Below are positions 24,913-33,631 of a stretch of DNA of 64,000 nt, piece by piece (positions within the stretch are counted from its first letter, which is position 1; each line of letters begins with the position of its first letter). The notes beneath the pieces were generated by a model that was given only the letters and a program-made list of their open reading frames with translations, did not search any database and was not told the DNA's origin. The position numbers and the translations under genes are program-made. Source of the stretch: Pontibacter aquaedesilientis (GTDB lineage: Bacteria > Bacteroidota > Bacteroidia > Cytophagales > Hymenobacteraceae). Location of the stretch: positions 868,001-932,000 of the forward strand of contig NZ_JACXAJ010000001.1 of NCBI RefSeq assembly GCF_014773225.1, read 5' to 3'.

Positions 24913-27687
24913 ATGAGAAAATTATTCTCTTTCCTGATCTTATTGATCAGTGTATCACAGGTATACGCGCAGGCTGTAACCGGCACTATACAGAGCGCCA
25001 GCGATAAGAGCGGCCTCCCGGGTGCCAGCGTGGTATTAAAGCGAGCCGCTTCGGAAGCCGTGCTGAGCGTCACAACAGATGTCCAAGGCACTTTCCGTTT
25101 CGAGCGTGTGCAGCCCGGCAGCTATACCCTGGAAGTCCACTTTCTGGGTTTCGACATGCTGACGCGCCCGGTGCAGGTGCAGCAGGGCTTGGTAAATCTG
25201 GGCGTACTGTCACTACAGGAGCAAAACACCAGGCTCAGTGAGGTGCAGGTGATCGGGAGAGTTCCTTTGGGCGAACAGAAGGGCGATACCACCCAACTGA
25301 ATGCCAAAGCTTTTAAAACAACCCCAGACGCCAGCGCCGAAGACCTCGTAACCAAAATGCCGGGCGTCCAGATACAGGATGGCCGCATTCAGGCACAGGG
25401 TGAGGAAGTGCGCCAGGTTATGATCGACGGCAAACGCTTTACCGGTGATGACGTGAGTTCGGCTATGCGCAATATCTCCTCCGACATGATCGAGAACGTG
25501 CAGATATTTGACGCCCAAAGCGATCAGGCGGCTTTCAGTGGCTTTGAAGACGGCAACCGCCTCAAAACCATAAACTTTATCACCAAGAAAGAACGCCGAC
25601 AGGGCTATACCGGCAAAATATCGGCTGGTTACGGCACCGACGACAGGTATATGCTGGGCGCTGCGATCAATTATTTCAACAACAGCCGCCGTATAACGGT
25701 TACCGGCTTAACCAACAACATTAACATGTTCGATTTCTCGGTAGGCGAAACGCCTGGCGGCGGCATGCGTGGGCGCAGAGGCGGTTGGGGCGGCGGACAG
25801 CCAAACGGCATCATCAACACCAACAACTTTGGTATAAACTACCAGGACATGTGGGGAAAGAAGATAGAAGTGAGCGGCAACTACAACTACTCTAACCGCG
25901 ACATCCTGAACAACCAGTACCGTTTCCGCGACTTCGTATCGAATGACGCTGGTCTGCAGTACATAGAGAATAGCCAAAACAACGACCTGGAAGATGCGCA
26001 CCGCCTCAACTTCCGCCTGCAATACAACATCAATCAGAACAATCGCTTATTAGTCACCCCTAGCCTGACCATTCAGCAGGACAACTCCTTGACCGAGCGC
26101 CAGGCCAGGACCTTTGACCAAAGCGGCACGCTGTCCGAGTCTCTGAACAGATCAACCTCAGACAACGCCACACTCAATTTTAACAACAACATTCTCTATT
26201 CGCACCGCTTCGGCAGTTCCGGCAGAATCTTGACAACCAATTTCAGTACCCGCGTAAGCAACGTGGAAGGCGATGGTTACCAGTTGGAAGACACCGATAA
26301 CTTCGAGAACCCAGACAAGAGCATTTTAAGGAACCAGTATATCCGACTAGACAGGACGAATGTAAACTGGTCAGGAAGTGCGAATTATTCGCAGCGTGCG
26401 GGCGAAAACTCACGCCTGCAGTTGGAATACACGATCAGCAACCAGCTGCGCGATTCCGACAAAAGAACATTTGACTATGAAGAGACTTCCGGGTCGTACT
26501 CCAGCTTGAACACCCCTTTGAGCAGCACGTTTAAGAGTGACTACCTGACTCAAAGCATTGGCCCCAGCTATCAGTACAGAAAAGACAAAACCAGGCTACA
26601 GCTTACGACCAATTACCAATACGCTACCCTGAGTAGCAATAATGAATTCCCGGTGAACTACCCGCTGCGCCGCAACTTCTCCAATGTCCTGCCTTCGGCG
26701 GAGTACGAGTATAAGTTTTCGAACTCGCAGAACCTTACCTTTAACTACAGAACCGCCACTAATGCACCATCTGTGGAGCAGTTGCAGGAAGTGCTGGACA
26801 TCTCCAACCCGCTGCAGGCGCGCATCGGTAACGATGAGCTGGACCAGGATTATCAGAACAGGGTGAACATCCGCTACCGTAACTTCAATGCTGAGAACAA
26901 CCACGTATTTTTCATCGGCATGTTCGGTACCATGACTCAGAATTATATTGCCAATGCCGTATACACTACTTCGGTGCCAGAAGACGTGGCCAATAGCTAT
27001 GAATTGCGCCCGGGTGCCCGACTGAGCCGCCCGGTGAACATGGACGGCTACTGGAATGTGCGTTCGTTTTTCAATTTCGGTCGTCCGTTAAACTTCATCA
27101 GCTCCAATTTTAACCTGAATGGCTCTATCGGGCACTCGAGAATACCGGGTATGATAGACGAGCAGGTGAATTACTCAAACAACACGAACCTGGGTGCAGG
27201 CTTTAACATCAGCAGCAACATCAGCGAGAAGATTGATTTCACGGTTTCCACTTTCTCCAGCTACAACATTGTATCCAATACGCTGCAAACAAACCAGAAC
27301 AACAACTTCTTCAACCAGAACACGAACCTGCGTTATAATTGGATACTCTGGAAAGACCTGGTATACCGCACCGAGCTGAACCACCAGTACAACTCCGGCT
27401 TATCTTCTGGTGTTGACAACAGTTACTTGCTGTGGAACATGAGCCTTGGCAAGAAGCTGTTCAAGAACAAGCAAGGCGAGGTTAGCTTGAGCGTGAATGA
27501 CTTACTGAAGCAAAATGTAAGTATTCGCCGGAACATCACTGAGTCGTATGTAGAGGACGTGCAGTCAACCGTTTTACAGCGATTCTTTATGCTGACCTTC
27601 TCCTATAACATCCGTAGTTTTGCCGGTGCCCAGTCGCCGCAGGAAAACATGGAGCGCCGCCCTGGTGGTTACAGAGGAATGCACTAA
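24913..27687 (+). CDS. TonB-dependent receptor-like outer-membrane beta-barrel protein
   Basis: A 924-residue outer-membrane protein. A signal peptide ends at VYAQ. A carboxypeptidase-regulatory-like beta-sandwich (about 20-105, LPGASVVLK to FRFERVQPGSYTLEV) precedes a plug domain (TTPDASAEDLVTKMPGVQIQ) and a long beta-barrel rich in Asn, Tyr and Ser. A Gly-rich loop (GGGMRGRRGGWGGG) lies near the first barrel strands. This is the OMP_b-brl / TonB receptor type common in Bacteroidota. No SusD partner lies next to it, so it is not a classical polysaccharide-utilisation pair. An upstream in-frame ATG at 24868 would put 15 polar residues before the signal peptide, so 24913 is chosen. Confidence 0.88.
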   Translation: MRKLFSFLILLISVSQVYAQAVTGTIQSASDKSGLPGASVVLKRAASEAVLSVTTDVQGTFRFERVQPGSYTLEVHFLGFDMLTRPVQVQQGLVNLGVLSLQEQNTRLSEVQVIGRVPLGEQKGDTTQLNAKAFKTTPDASAEDLVTKMPGVQIQDGRIQAQGEEVRQVMIDGKRFTGDDVSSAMRNISSDMIENVQIFDAQSDQAAFSGFEDGNRLKTINFITKKERRQGYTGKISAGYGTDDRYMLGAAINYFNNSRRITVTGLTNNINMFDFSVGETPGGGMRGRRGGWGGGQPNGIINTNNFGINYQDMWGKKIEVSGNYNYSNRDILNNQYRFRDFVSNDAGLQYIENSQNNDLEDAHRLNFRLQYNINQNNRLLVTPSLTIQQDNSLTERQARTFDQSGTLSESLNRSTSDNATLNFNNNILYSHRFGSSGRILTTNFSTRVSNVEGDGYQLEDTDNFENPDKSILRNQYIRLDRTNVNWSGSANYSQRAGENSRLQLEYTISNQLRDSDKRTFDYEETSGSYSSLNTPLSSTFKSDYLTQSIGPSYQYRKDKTRLQLTTNYQYATLSSNNEFPVNYPLRRNFSNVLPSAEYEYKFSNSQNLTFNYRTATNAPSVEQLQEVLDISNPLQARIGNDELDQDYQNRVNIRYRNFNAENNHVFFIGMFGTMTQNYIANAVYTTSVPEDVANSYELRPGARLSRPVNMDGYWNVRSFFNFGRPLNFISSNFNLNGSIGHSRIPGMIDEQVNYSNNTNLGAGFNISSNISEKIDFTVSTFSSYNIVSNTLQTNQNNNFFNQNTNLRYNWILWKDLVYRTELNHQYNSGLSSGVDNSYLLWNMSLGKKLFKNKQGEVSLSVNDLLKQNVSIRRNITESYVEDVQSTVLQRFFMLTFSYNIRSFAGAQSPQENMERRPGGYRGMH

Positions 27688-27701
27688 CCAAGTATTGGTT
27701 T

Positions 27702-27743
27702 AAAACAGAAAAGGCCTGCAGCATTGCAGGCCTTTTCTGTTTT
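27702..27743. terminator. Bidirectional terminator
   Basis: A perfect 19-bp stem (27702-27720 with 27725-27743) and a 4-base GCAT loop between the convergent receptor and menC genes, with A/T-rich ends that suit termination on both strands. Confidence 0.92.
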
Positions 27744-27756
27744 CTGACAAGCAAGA

Positions 27757-28833
27757 TTACCCCTGCGGCAGACTAGCCCATTCTCCAGCGGTATGCCAAA
27801 GGGTACCGGCCTGGATTTGCAAAGGCGATTCGATGTTGTTGTGATAGAGTTGTCCTGTTCCAAGGCCCTGCGGCAAACTGACCGGGTAATTGGCTGTAAA
27901 CTGGCTAATTGCATTTAGCCCAATGTTTGACTCCAGGGCAGAGGTCATCCACCAACCGATCTTACGTGTTTCTGCCAGATCAATCCAGGCAGCACTAGCC
28001 TGCATACCTCCTACCAGTGTGGGCTTCAATATAATATATTGTGGCTTGACAAAGTCCAGTAACGCTACTTGCTGCTCAGCGTCCTGTACACCGATCAATT
28101 CTTCGTCCAAAGCGATCGGAATTGGGGTATAGGCACAGAGTTGCTGCATTTGCTCCAGCTGCCCCTGCCGAATAGGCTGCTCAATGGAGTGAATGTCATA
28201 GCGTGCCAGTCGCTCCAGTTTCCGGAAAGCTTCTTCTGGCGAAAAGGCACCGTTTGCGTCCACCCGAATGGTTAAATCAACAGCACTGGCCACCTCCCGG
28301 ATCTGCTTCAGAATTTCGAGCTCCGTAGCAAAATCCAGACTGCCAATTTTCAGCTTCAGACAGGTATAGCCTTGGGTTAGCTTCTGGTGTATCTGCTCCT
28401 GCATAAATGCTTTATTCCCCATCCAGACCAATCCATTGATCGGTATACCTTGTTTGCCCCTACTGAAGGCATTATCGTAAATTCGCTTACGGCCTCCATT
28501 TTTAAGATCTAGCAGCGCAGTTTCGAGTCCAAACCGCAAAGCGGGCCACTCACGCAAGGCATCGCTTACCAGATAGTCCTGGAGCAGGTCGGCTGATACT
28601 TCGCTATGGTTTATCCATTCCTGCAAAACCTTGAGCTTAGGTTCCAAGTCTGGAGTGGCGTCCAGGCTCAGGCCCGGCAATGGTGCGCACTCTCCCACCC
28701 CTGCTATACCTGGATTAGCTGTATCGAATAACGTGAGGTAGTAAACCCGGTGCGTGGCCATGGCACCTCGGGAGGTGCGCGCATCAAACTTAAACTGAAG
28801 CAAATGCGGCGTGATGGATAGTTGCAGGGACAT
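27757..28833 (-). CDS. menC: o-Succinylbenzoate synthase (enolase superfamily)
   Basis: A 358-residue enolase-superfamily protein. The KxK acid/base motif (CLKLKIG), metal ligands in DANG, EQPI and DEEL, and the second catalytic Lys in ILKPTLVGG are all present. This set and the GGM segment fit MenC, which dehydrates SHCHC to o-succinylbenzoate in menaquinone synthesis. Other men genes are not in the window, and N-acylamino-acid racemase or dipeptide epimerase are possible alternatives in this superfamily. I judge MenC more likely from overall similarity. Confidence 0.8.
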   Translation of the reverse strand: MSLQLSITPHLLQFKFDARTSRGAMATHRVYYLTLFDTANPGIAGVGECAPLPGLSLDATPDLEPKLKVLQEWINHSEVSADLLQDYLVSDALREWPALRFGLETALLDLKNGGRKRIYDNAFSRGKQGIPINGLVWMGNKAFMQEQIHQKLTQGYTCLKLKIGSLDFATELEILKQIREVASAVDLTIRVDANGAFSPEEAFRKLERLARYDIHSIEQPIRQGQLEQMQQLCAYTPIPIALDEELIGVQDAEQQVALLDFVKPQYIILKPTLVGGMQASAAWIDLAETRKIGWWMTSALESNIGLNAISQFTANYPVSLPQGLGTGQLYHNNIESPLQIQAGTLWHTAGEWASLPQG

Positions 28834-29021
28834 CTACTGGAAAATAGTTAGGGTTTGGATATAAGACTTTCAGAAAACAAAATACGTACAAATAGAGTTA
28901 ATACGACAATTCCGGCAGGTATAATCTAGTATGAATGCTATTGTATACCTGTCATAAGGCGACATGATTGGTGACTGTCATGGCGTCTATTTCCTGACCT
29001 TAGGCCATAAAACCTTCCGAT

Positions 29022-30290
29022 ATGCAAACCCTTACCGATTCCACCACGCAACAGCTCCTCAAGCGTTTTGAGCAAATCCGGACACAGACCGAAACCATTT
29101 GTGCTCCCTTGGAACCTGAAGACACGGTAGTGCAGCCGATGGTGGACGTGAGCCCTCCCAAGTGGCATATGGCACATACGACCTGGTTTTTTGAGCAATT
29201 TGTCCTTCTTCCCCATCTCAAAGGATATAAAGTCTTTCACCCCAGTTACAGTTTCCTGTTCAATTCTTATTACAACTCGGTGGGCAACAGGGTACAGCGT
29301 GCCGAGCGAAGCACCCTTACCAGACCGCCGCTTCGCGATGTCTATACCTACCGGAAGCACGTGAACGAGCATTTGAAACAGTTGCTCCAGACGGCCAATG
29401 AAGCCACGATCGTTGAATTGATGCCTGTGCTGGAACTTGGCCTGCAGCACGAACAGCAGCACCAGGAGCTATTGATCACCGACATCAAGTACATCCTCAG
29501 CACCAATCCTTTATTACCAGCCTACCAGAAGCAGCAGGGAACGGCCGACAACATCACAGCTATACCTGAAGCCACTTTCCTGGATATTCCGGGCGGCGTG
29601 TACACGATCGGCTACCAGGGCAATGATTTTTGTTTCGATAATGAATTAGGAGTGCACGACGTGCTGCTGTCTGACTTTCAGGTAATGAATCGCCTGGTGA
29701 CAAATGGTGAATACTTAAATTTTGTGCAGGACGGGGGCTACCGTGATTTCAGATTCTGGCTGGATGAGGGCCTTGCCCTGGTACGATCAACGGAACTGAA
29801 GTCGCCGCTCTATTGGATGGAACAGGACGGCGAATGGCTACACTATACCATGCAGGGGCTCAAAAAAATCGACCTGAACCAACCTGTCACCCATATAAGT
29901 TTTTATGAGGCTCAGGCCTACGCCAATTGGGCAGGCAAACGCTTGCTTACCGAGTTTGAGTGGGAAGCGGCGTCGCAGGTATACCCGCCATCTAATGGCA
30001 ATTTCCAGGAATCGGGCAGGCTGGAGCCTGATGCTGCCGACTCATCTACCGGTATGCAGCAACTTTATGGCGACACCTGGGAATGGACATACAGCGCCTA
30101 TCATCCGTATCCAGGCTTTTCCACTGCCCCGGGAGCGCTGGGAGAGTACAATGGAAAATTCATGATTAATCAAATGGTACTGCGTGGCGGTTCCTGCGCC
30201 ACGCCGCAAAGCCACATCCGCACCACCTACCGTAATTTTTTTCACCCTGACAAGCGCTGGCAATACACCGGTATTCGACTGGCCCAATAA
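29022..30290 (+). CDS. egtB: Ergothioneine biosynthesis protein EgtB (sulfoxide synthase)
   Basis: A 422-residue non-haem iron enzyme. The N-terminal DinB-like four-helix domain supplies iron ligands (HMAHTTWFFE and LQHEQQHQE, an HxxxH pair). The C-terminal formylglycine-enzyme-type domain (about 185-420) ends in RGGSCATP and TGIRLA. EgtB couples trimethyl-histidine to a thiol donor using oxygen. The donor, gamma-glutamylcysteine or cysteine, cannot be decided here; no EgtC amidohydrolase or EgtA lies nearby. It is six bases upstream of egtD, so an operon is near certain. Confidence 0.92.
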   Translation: MQTLTDSTTQQLLKRFEQIRTQTETICAPLEPEDTVVQPMVDVSPPKWHMAHTTWFFEQFVLLPHLKGYKVFHPSYSFLFNSYYNSVGNRVQRAERSTLTRPPLRDVYTYRKHVNEHLKQLLQTANEATIVELMPVLELGLQHEQQHQELLITDIKYILSTNPLLPAYQKQQGTADNITAIPEATFLDIPGGVYTIGYQGNDFCFDNELGVHDVLLSDFQVMNRLVTNGEYLNFVQDGGYRDFRFWLDEGLALVRSTELKSPLYWMEQDGEWLHYTMQGLKKIDLNQPVTHISFYEAQAYANWAGKRLLTEFEWEAASQVYPPSNGNFQESGRLEPDAADSSTGMQQLYGDTWEWTYSAYHPYPGFSTAPGALGEYNGKFMINQMVLRGGSCATPQSHIRTTYRNFFHPDKRWQYTGIRLAQ

Positions 30291-30296
30291 GAAACT

Positions 30297-31304
30297 ATGC
30301 TTCAAGATTTGACACAACACTCCCTGATAGACCTAAGCCGGAAAGATGACGGTAGCCGCGACACCGCTGCCTTTGCCCACGATGTGGCCACCGGACTTTC
30401 GCTCGCGCAAAAAAAATTGCCGTCACGCTATTTCTACGATGCCAAAGGCAGCAGGCTTTTCCAGCAAATCATGGAACTGCCGGAGTACTACCTGACCCGT
30501 GCCGAGTTTGAGGTGCTCAATACGCACAGACAAGCCATGGCATCCCATTTTGCAGCGGAAGGATTCTTCCATTTAGTGGACCTGGGCGCTGGCGATGCGC
30601 TCAAGACCAAATTGCTGCTGCGGGAACTGACTCAGCGAAGCAAAGATTTCGATTACATTCCGATCGACATTTCGGGCGACGCCATGGTGCAACTGACCGG
30701 AAGTTTACAGGAAGAAATTCCAGGATTGCAGGTGCAGGCTGTCGTGGGTGAGTACATTCAGGCCTTGGAGTGGCTGCATCATCACAAAACAGGTCCTAAG
30801 GTTGTTCTGTTCCTGGGCTCCAATATTGGCAATTTCGAGCCGGAGGAAGGCATTGTTTTCCTGCAACGCATCAGACAGTGCCTCGACCCCGGCGATAAAT
30901 TGCTGCTAGGCGTAGACCTTCGCAAAAACCCTGATACAATTTTGAAGGCCTATGACGACGCAGCCGGTATAACGGCTGCCTTCAACCTTAACCTGCTGCA
31001 CCGTATCAACCGGGAGTTGGGTGGTGACTTTAAAGTGGATCAGTTCCGTCACTTCGCACTTTACGACCCTCAGGCAGGCGCTATGAAAAGCTACTTGGTA
31101 AGTGAAGAAGCGCAAGAGGTATACCTGAAGTCAAGTGGGGAACGTTATAAGTTTGAAGCTTGGGAGGCGATCCACACTGAGAATTCACATAAATTCACTT
31201 TGAATCAGGTAGAAGAAATGGCCCTGCTTTGCGGTTTTAAAGTGGATACGGTCTATCAAGACAAGAATGAATATTTCGCTGATATTGTCCTGGATGCTTC
31301 CTAA
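30297..31304 (+). CDS. egtD: L-histidine N-alpha-methyltransferase EgtD
   Basis: A 335-residue AdoMet-dependent enzyme that trimethylates histidine to hercynine, the first step of ergothioneine synthesis. Conserved segments include SRYFYDAKGSRLFQQI, the LPEYYLTRAE motif, the AdoMet-binding LVDLGAGDALKT and FLGSNIGNFE. The C-terminal AW(E)AIHTENSHKF segment is typical of EgtD. It directly follows egtB (gap 6 bases). Length fits the family. Confidence 0.93.
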   Translation: MLQDLTQHSLIDLSRKDDGSRDTAAFAHDVATGLSLAQKKLPSRYFYDAKGSRLFQQIMELPEYYLTRAEFEVLNTHRQAMASHFAAEGFFHLVDLGAGDALKTKLLLRELTQRSKDFDYIPIDISGDAMVQLTGSLQEEIPGLQVQAVVGEYIQALEWLHHHKTGPKVVLFLGSNIGNFEPEEGIVFLQRIRQCLDPGDKLLLGVDLRKNPDTILKAYDDAAGITAAFNLNLLHRINRELGGDFKVDQFRHFALYDPQAGAMKSYLVSEEAQEVYLKSSGERYKFEAWEAIHTENSHKFTLNQVEEMALLCGFKVDTVYQDKNEYFADIVLDAS

Positions 31305-31330
31305 ACCTTTGTAACCCAACCAACATAGCC

Positions 31331-31432
31331 GTGAAAATAAAAACCGTTTTGATCACCACTGCCCTTCTCTTGCTTCCCATTCCTGCCAAAGGAATCCGGA
31401 GCAAACTATGGCGCAAAGATTGGCAACAGTAG
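31331..31432 (+). CDS. Possible 33-residue secreted peptide or gene remnant
   Basis: A short frame with a GTG start, 26 bases after egtD, encodes a basic N terminus, a hydrophobic core (TVLITTALLLLPIPA) and a short basic tail ending in KDWQQ. The layout is that of a signal peptide with almost no mature part. It may be a real small protein, the leftover 5' end of a decayed secreted-protein gene, or chance. No family is recognised. Confidence 0.3.
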   Translation: MKIKTVLITTALLLLPIPAKGIRSKLWRKDWQQ

Positions 31433-31483
31433 GACTTTTGCGATGAACGGGACAAACCAAGGTTCAAATTAAATCTTAACTGC

Positions 31484-31522
31484 TATACCTGCCTATCAGG
31501 TATAATTTACACCGGAGGTATA
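31484..31522. repeat. Cluster of three TATACCT/AGGTATA heptamers
   Basis: TATACCT at 31484-31490, AGGTATA at 31498-31504 and AGGTATA at 31516-31522, in the gap upstream of the MATE gene. The first two can pair across a short loop. These are members of the window-wide heptamer family described in the findings. Confidence 0.7.
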
Positions 31523-31540
31523 GGTTAAAGTAAAAAAGGC

Positions 31541-31548
31541 TAATTTTG
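31541..31548 (+). promoter_or_regulatory. Bacteroidota-type -7 box (TAATTTTG) of the MATE gene
   Basis: TAATTTTG matches the TAnnTTTG -7 element used by the primary sigma factor of Bacteroidota. It lies 24 bases before the MATE start codon. No clear TTTG -33 element is visible at the right spacing. Confidence 0.45.
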
Positions 31549-31572
31549 CGAGCCTTTCCCTAAACCGCCGGC

Positions 31573-32913
31573 ATGAGATCAGAAGAATACAGAGAGCATT
31601 TTCGCAAGAATTTCCTATTGGCCTATCCCGTTGTTTTAAGCCAGTTGGGCCATATCATGGTGAGCGTGTTCGACAGTCTGATGGTGGGGCAGATCGGCAC
31701 GATCCCGTTGGCCGCTGCATCGCTGGGAAACAGTATTTTCACCATTACGCTGGTGTTTGGTCTGGGCGTATCGTACAGCATAACCCCGTTGATTGCCGCC
31801 GCAGACGGCAGGCGGAATTACACCCGCATTTCGCTGCTGCTGCTCAACGGTCTTTTCTCTAATCTACTGCTGGGGGTATTCCTCTTCATTGCCGGTTATT
31901 TCCTGTCACCCTACATCACCTTCCTGGATCAGCCGGAAGAAGTTGTCCGACAGGCTATACCTTATATCAATATTCTTTTCCTGTCCATGGTGCCGCTCAT
32001 GGTTTTCCAGGCTTTCCGGCAATTTGCCGAAGGCTTATCGCTCACCAAGCAGGCTATGTACATCTCCATTGTAGCCAATGCCCTCAACGTGTTGCTCAAC
32101 TATATCCTGATCTTCGGTAAACTGGGATTCGAACCGATGGGACTGGTGGGCGCAGGCTGGGCAACACTGATCTCCCGCATTATCATGGCGCTGATGATGG
32201 GTGCCTATGTGCTGTATGCGAAACGATTCGCAGCCTTCCACAGATTCCTCACTATTAGGCATCTTTCCCTTATCCACATGTACCATATCTTTAAGCTGGG
32301 GCTTCCCATTTCCGGTCAGATGGTCTTTGAGATGGGTGCATTCAGTTTTTCGGCCATCATGATCGGCTGGTTGGGAGCGCGTGAGCTGGCAGCGCACCAG
32401 ATCGCCATTAATGTGGCATCGGTTACGTATATGATGGCCAGCGGTATTGCGGCAGCCGCCACCATTCGGGTAGGCAACCAGAAGGGCCTGCGAAACTTCC
32501 GGGCAATGCGCATGGCCGGCAACAGCAGCTTTGCGATGGGGGTTATTTTCATGATCGCCAGTGGTATCCTTATGATTGCTGGCAAAAATTTTATACCTTC
32601 CCTCTACATTGATGACCCGGCCGTGATTGAAATGGCGTCTATGCTGATGATTATTGCAGCATTATTCCAGATATCGGATGGCGTGCAGGTGGTTGGGCTT
32701 GGCGCTTTGCGCGGCCTGGAGGATGTTCGCATACCGAGCCTGATCTCGCTGGTGGCCTATTGGGTAATTGGTTTGCCGGTAGGATATTTCCTTTGCTTTA
32801 AAGCTGGTTTTGGGGTGAACGGAGTTTGGACCGGTCTTTTGGTGGGTCTCTCTGTTGCAGCTATATTACTATTTTGGCGCTTCAAAATGCTAAGCCATCA
32901 ACTTGACAAATAA
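31573..32913 (+). CDS. MATE family multidrug efflux transporter
   Basis: A 446-residue membrane protein with about twelve hydrophobic helices in two homologous halves. The MATE signature appears early (PVVLSQLGHIMVSVFDSLMVGQIG) with its counterpart in the second half (LGLPISGQMVFEMGAFSFSA). These transporters export cationic drugs or metabolites using Na+ or H+. The closest well-known group is NorM. Substrate cannot be told. It follows the ergothioneine genes but has its own promoter-like box. Confidence 0.92.
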   Translation: MRSEEYREHFRKNFLLAYPVVLSQLGHIMVSVFDSLMVGQIGTIPLAAASLGNSIFTITLVFGLGVSYSITPLIAAADGRRNYTRISLLLLNGLFSNLLLGVFLFIAGYFLSPYITFLDQPEEVVRQAIPYINILFLSMVPLMVFQAFRQFAEGLSLTKQAMYISIVANALNVLLNYILIFGKLGFEPMGLVGAGWATLISRIIMALMMGAYVLYAKRFAAFHRFLTIRHLSLIHMYHIFKLGLPISGQMVFEMGAFSFSAIMIGWLGARELAAHQIAINVASVTYMMASGIAAAATIRVGNQKGLRNFRAMRMAGNSSFAMGVIFMIASGILMIAGKNFIPSLYIDDPAVIEMASMLMIIAALFQISDGVQVVGLGALRGLEDVRIPSLISLVAYWVIGLPVGYFLCFKAGFGVNGVWTGLLVGLSVAAILLFWRFKMLSHQLDK

Positions 32914-32984
32914 AATAATGCAAATCGGGCACCTATTTTAAAAGGTCTGTGTTCCCGGGTTAGAGACTTTTAAACTTTTAGCCG

Positions 32985-33566
32985 ATGTTTAGCCTAACTC
33001 TACTCCTTAGCTTGTTGCTGGGGCTTCTTATGCCCGCTCCAACTGCGGCAGGGTTATCCCCTATCGCCTCTTCTATACCTGTACCCACTTCTGCTTACAG
33101 TAAGGATCGCATTGCGTGGTCAGAAACCAGGAAACTGAATTGGGAAGATTTTCAGGCTTCGCCCGAAGACGGCAACCCGCATCATGCCCTGACAGCCGCT
33201 AACCTGGCCGTGGATGCCCGATGCAAAGACAACAAGTTTTACTACGAGGTAAAATGCGTTTTTCTTCCGGGCGAGTCCTGGTCTAAAAACAAGCACTCTG
33301 AAAGGCTATTGGCACATGAGCAGCTGCATTTTGACTTGACGGAGGTACATGCCCGCCAGTTACGGAAGAAACTAAGGGGAATCGGAAACTCCTGCGAGCT
33401 CATGAAAACACAGCTCAACACATTGGTTGGCGCGGCCTTCAAAGAATGGAAAGCAGAGCAGGAACAGTTTGACAAGATCTCCCGCCACGGCCTCGACACC
33501 GACGTGCAGACCGAATGGGCCGACACTATCACGCAACGGCTGGCGGCACTGGAAGCCTACAAATAA
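32985..33566 (+). CDS. Secreted DUF922 protein with HExxH metalloprotease-like motif
   Basis: A 193-residue protein with a hydrophobic signal segment (1-22). The WEDFQ motif and the zinc-protease-like HEQLH (His111, Glu112, His115) mark the DUF922 family, annotated as putative Zn-dependent proteases. Glu120 and His122 follow and could complete a metal site. Three cysteines (80, 91 and one near 137) may form disulfides, fitting export. Activity has not been shown for the family as far as I know. It ends at a strong terminator. Confidence 0.8.
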   Translation: MFSLTLLLSLLLGLLMPAPTAAGLSPIASSIPVPTSAYSKDRIAWSETRKLNWEDFQASPEDGNPHHALTAANLAVDARCKDNKFYYEVKCVFLPGESWSKNKHSERLLAHEQLHFDLTEVHARQLRKKLRGIGNSCELMKTQLNTLVGAAFKEWKAEQEQFDKISRHGLDTDVQTEWADTITQRLAALEAYK

Positions 33567-33567
33567 C

Positions 33568-33610
33568 CAAACACCCCCTGCTATACCTTAGGTATAACAG
33601 GGGGTGTTTG
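33568..33610. terminator. Bidirectional terminator containing a TATACC/GGTATA inner stem
   Basis: A 13-bp outer stem (33568-33580 with 33598-33610), CAAACACCCCCTG and its complement, encloses an inner TATACC-TTA-GGTATA stem. It lies 2 bases after the DUF922 stop and before the convergent oxidoreductase gene. Confidence 0.88.
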
Positions 33611-33631
33611 CTGTAAGTCAGGATGATCAGG

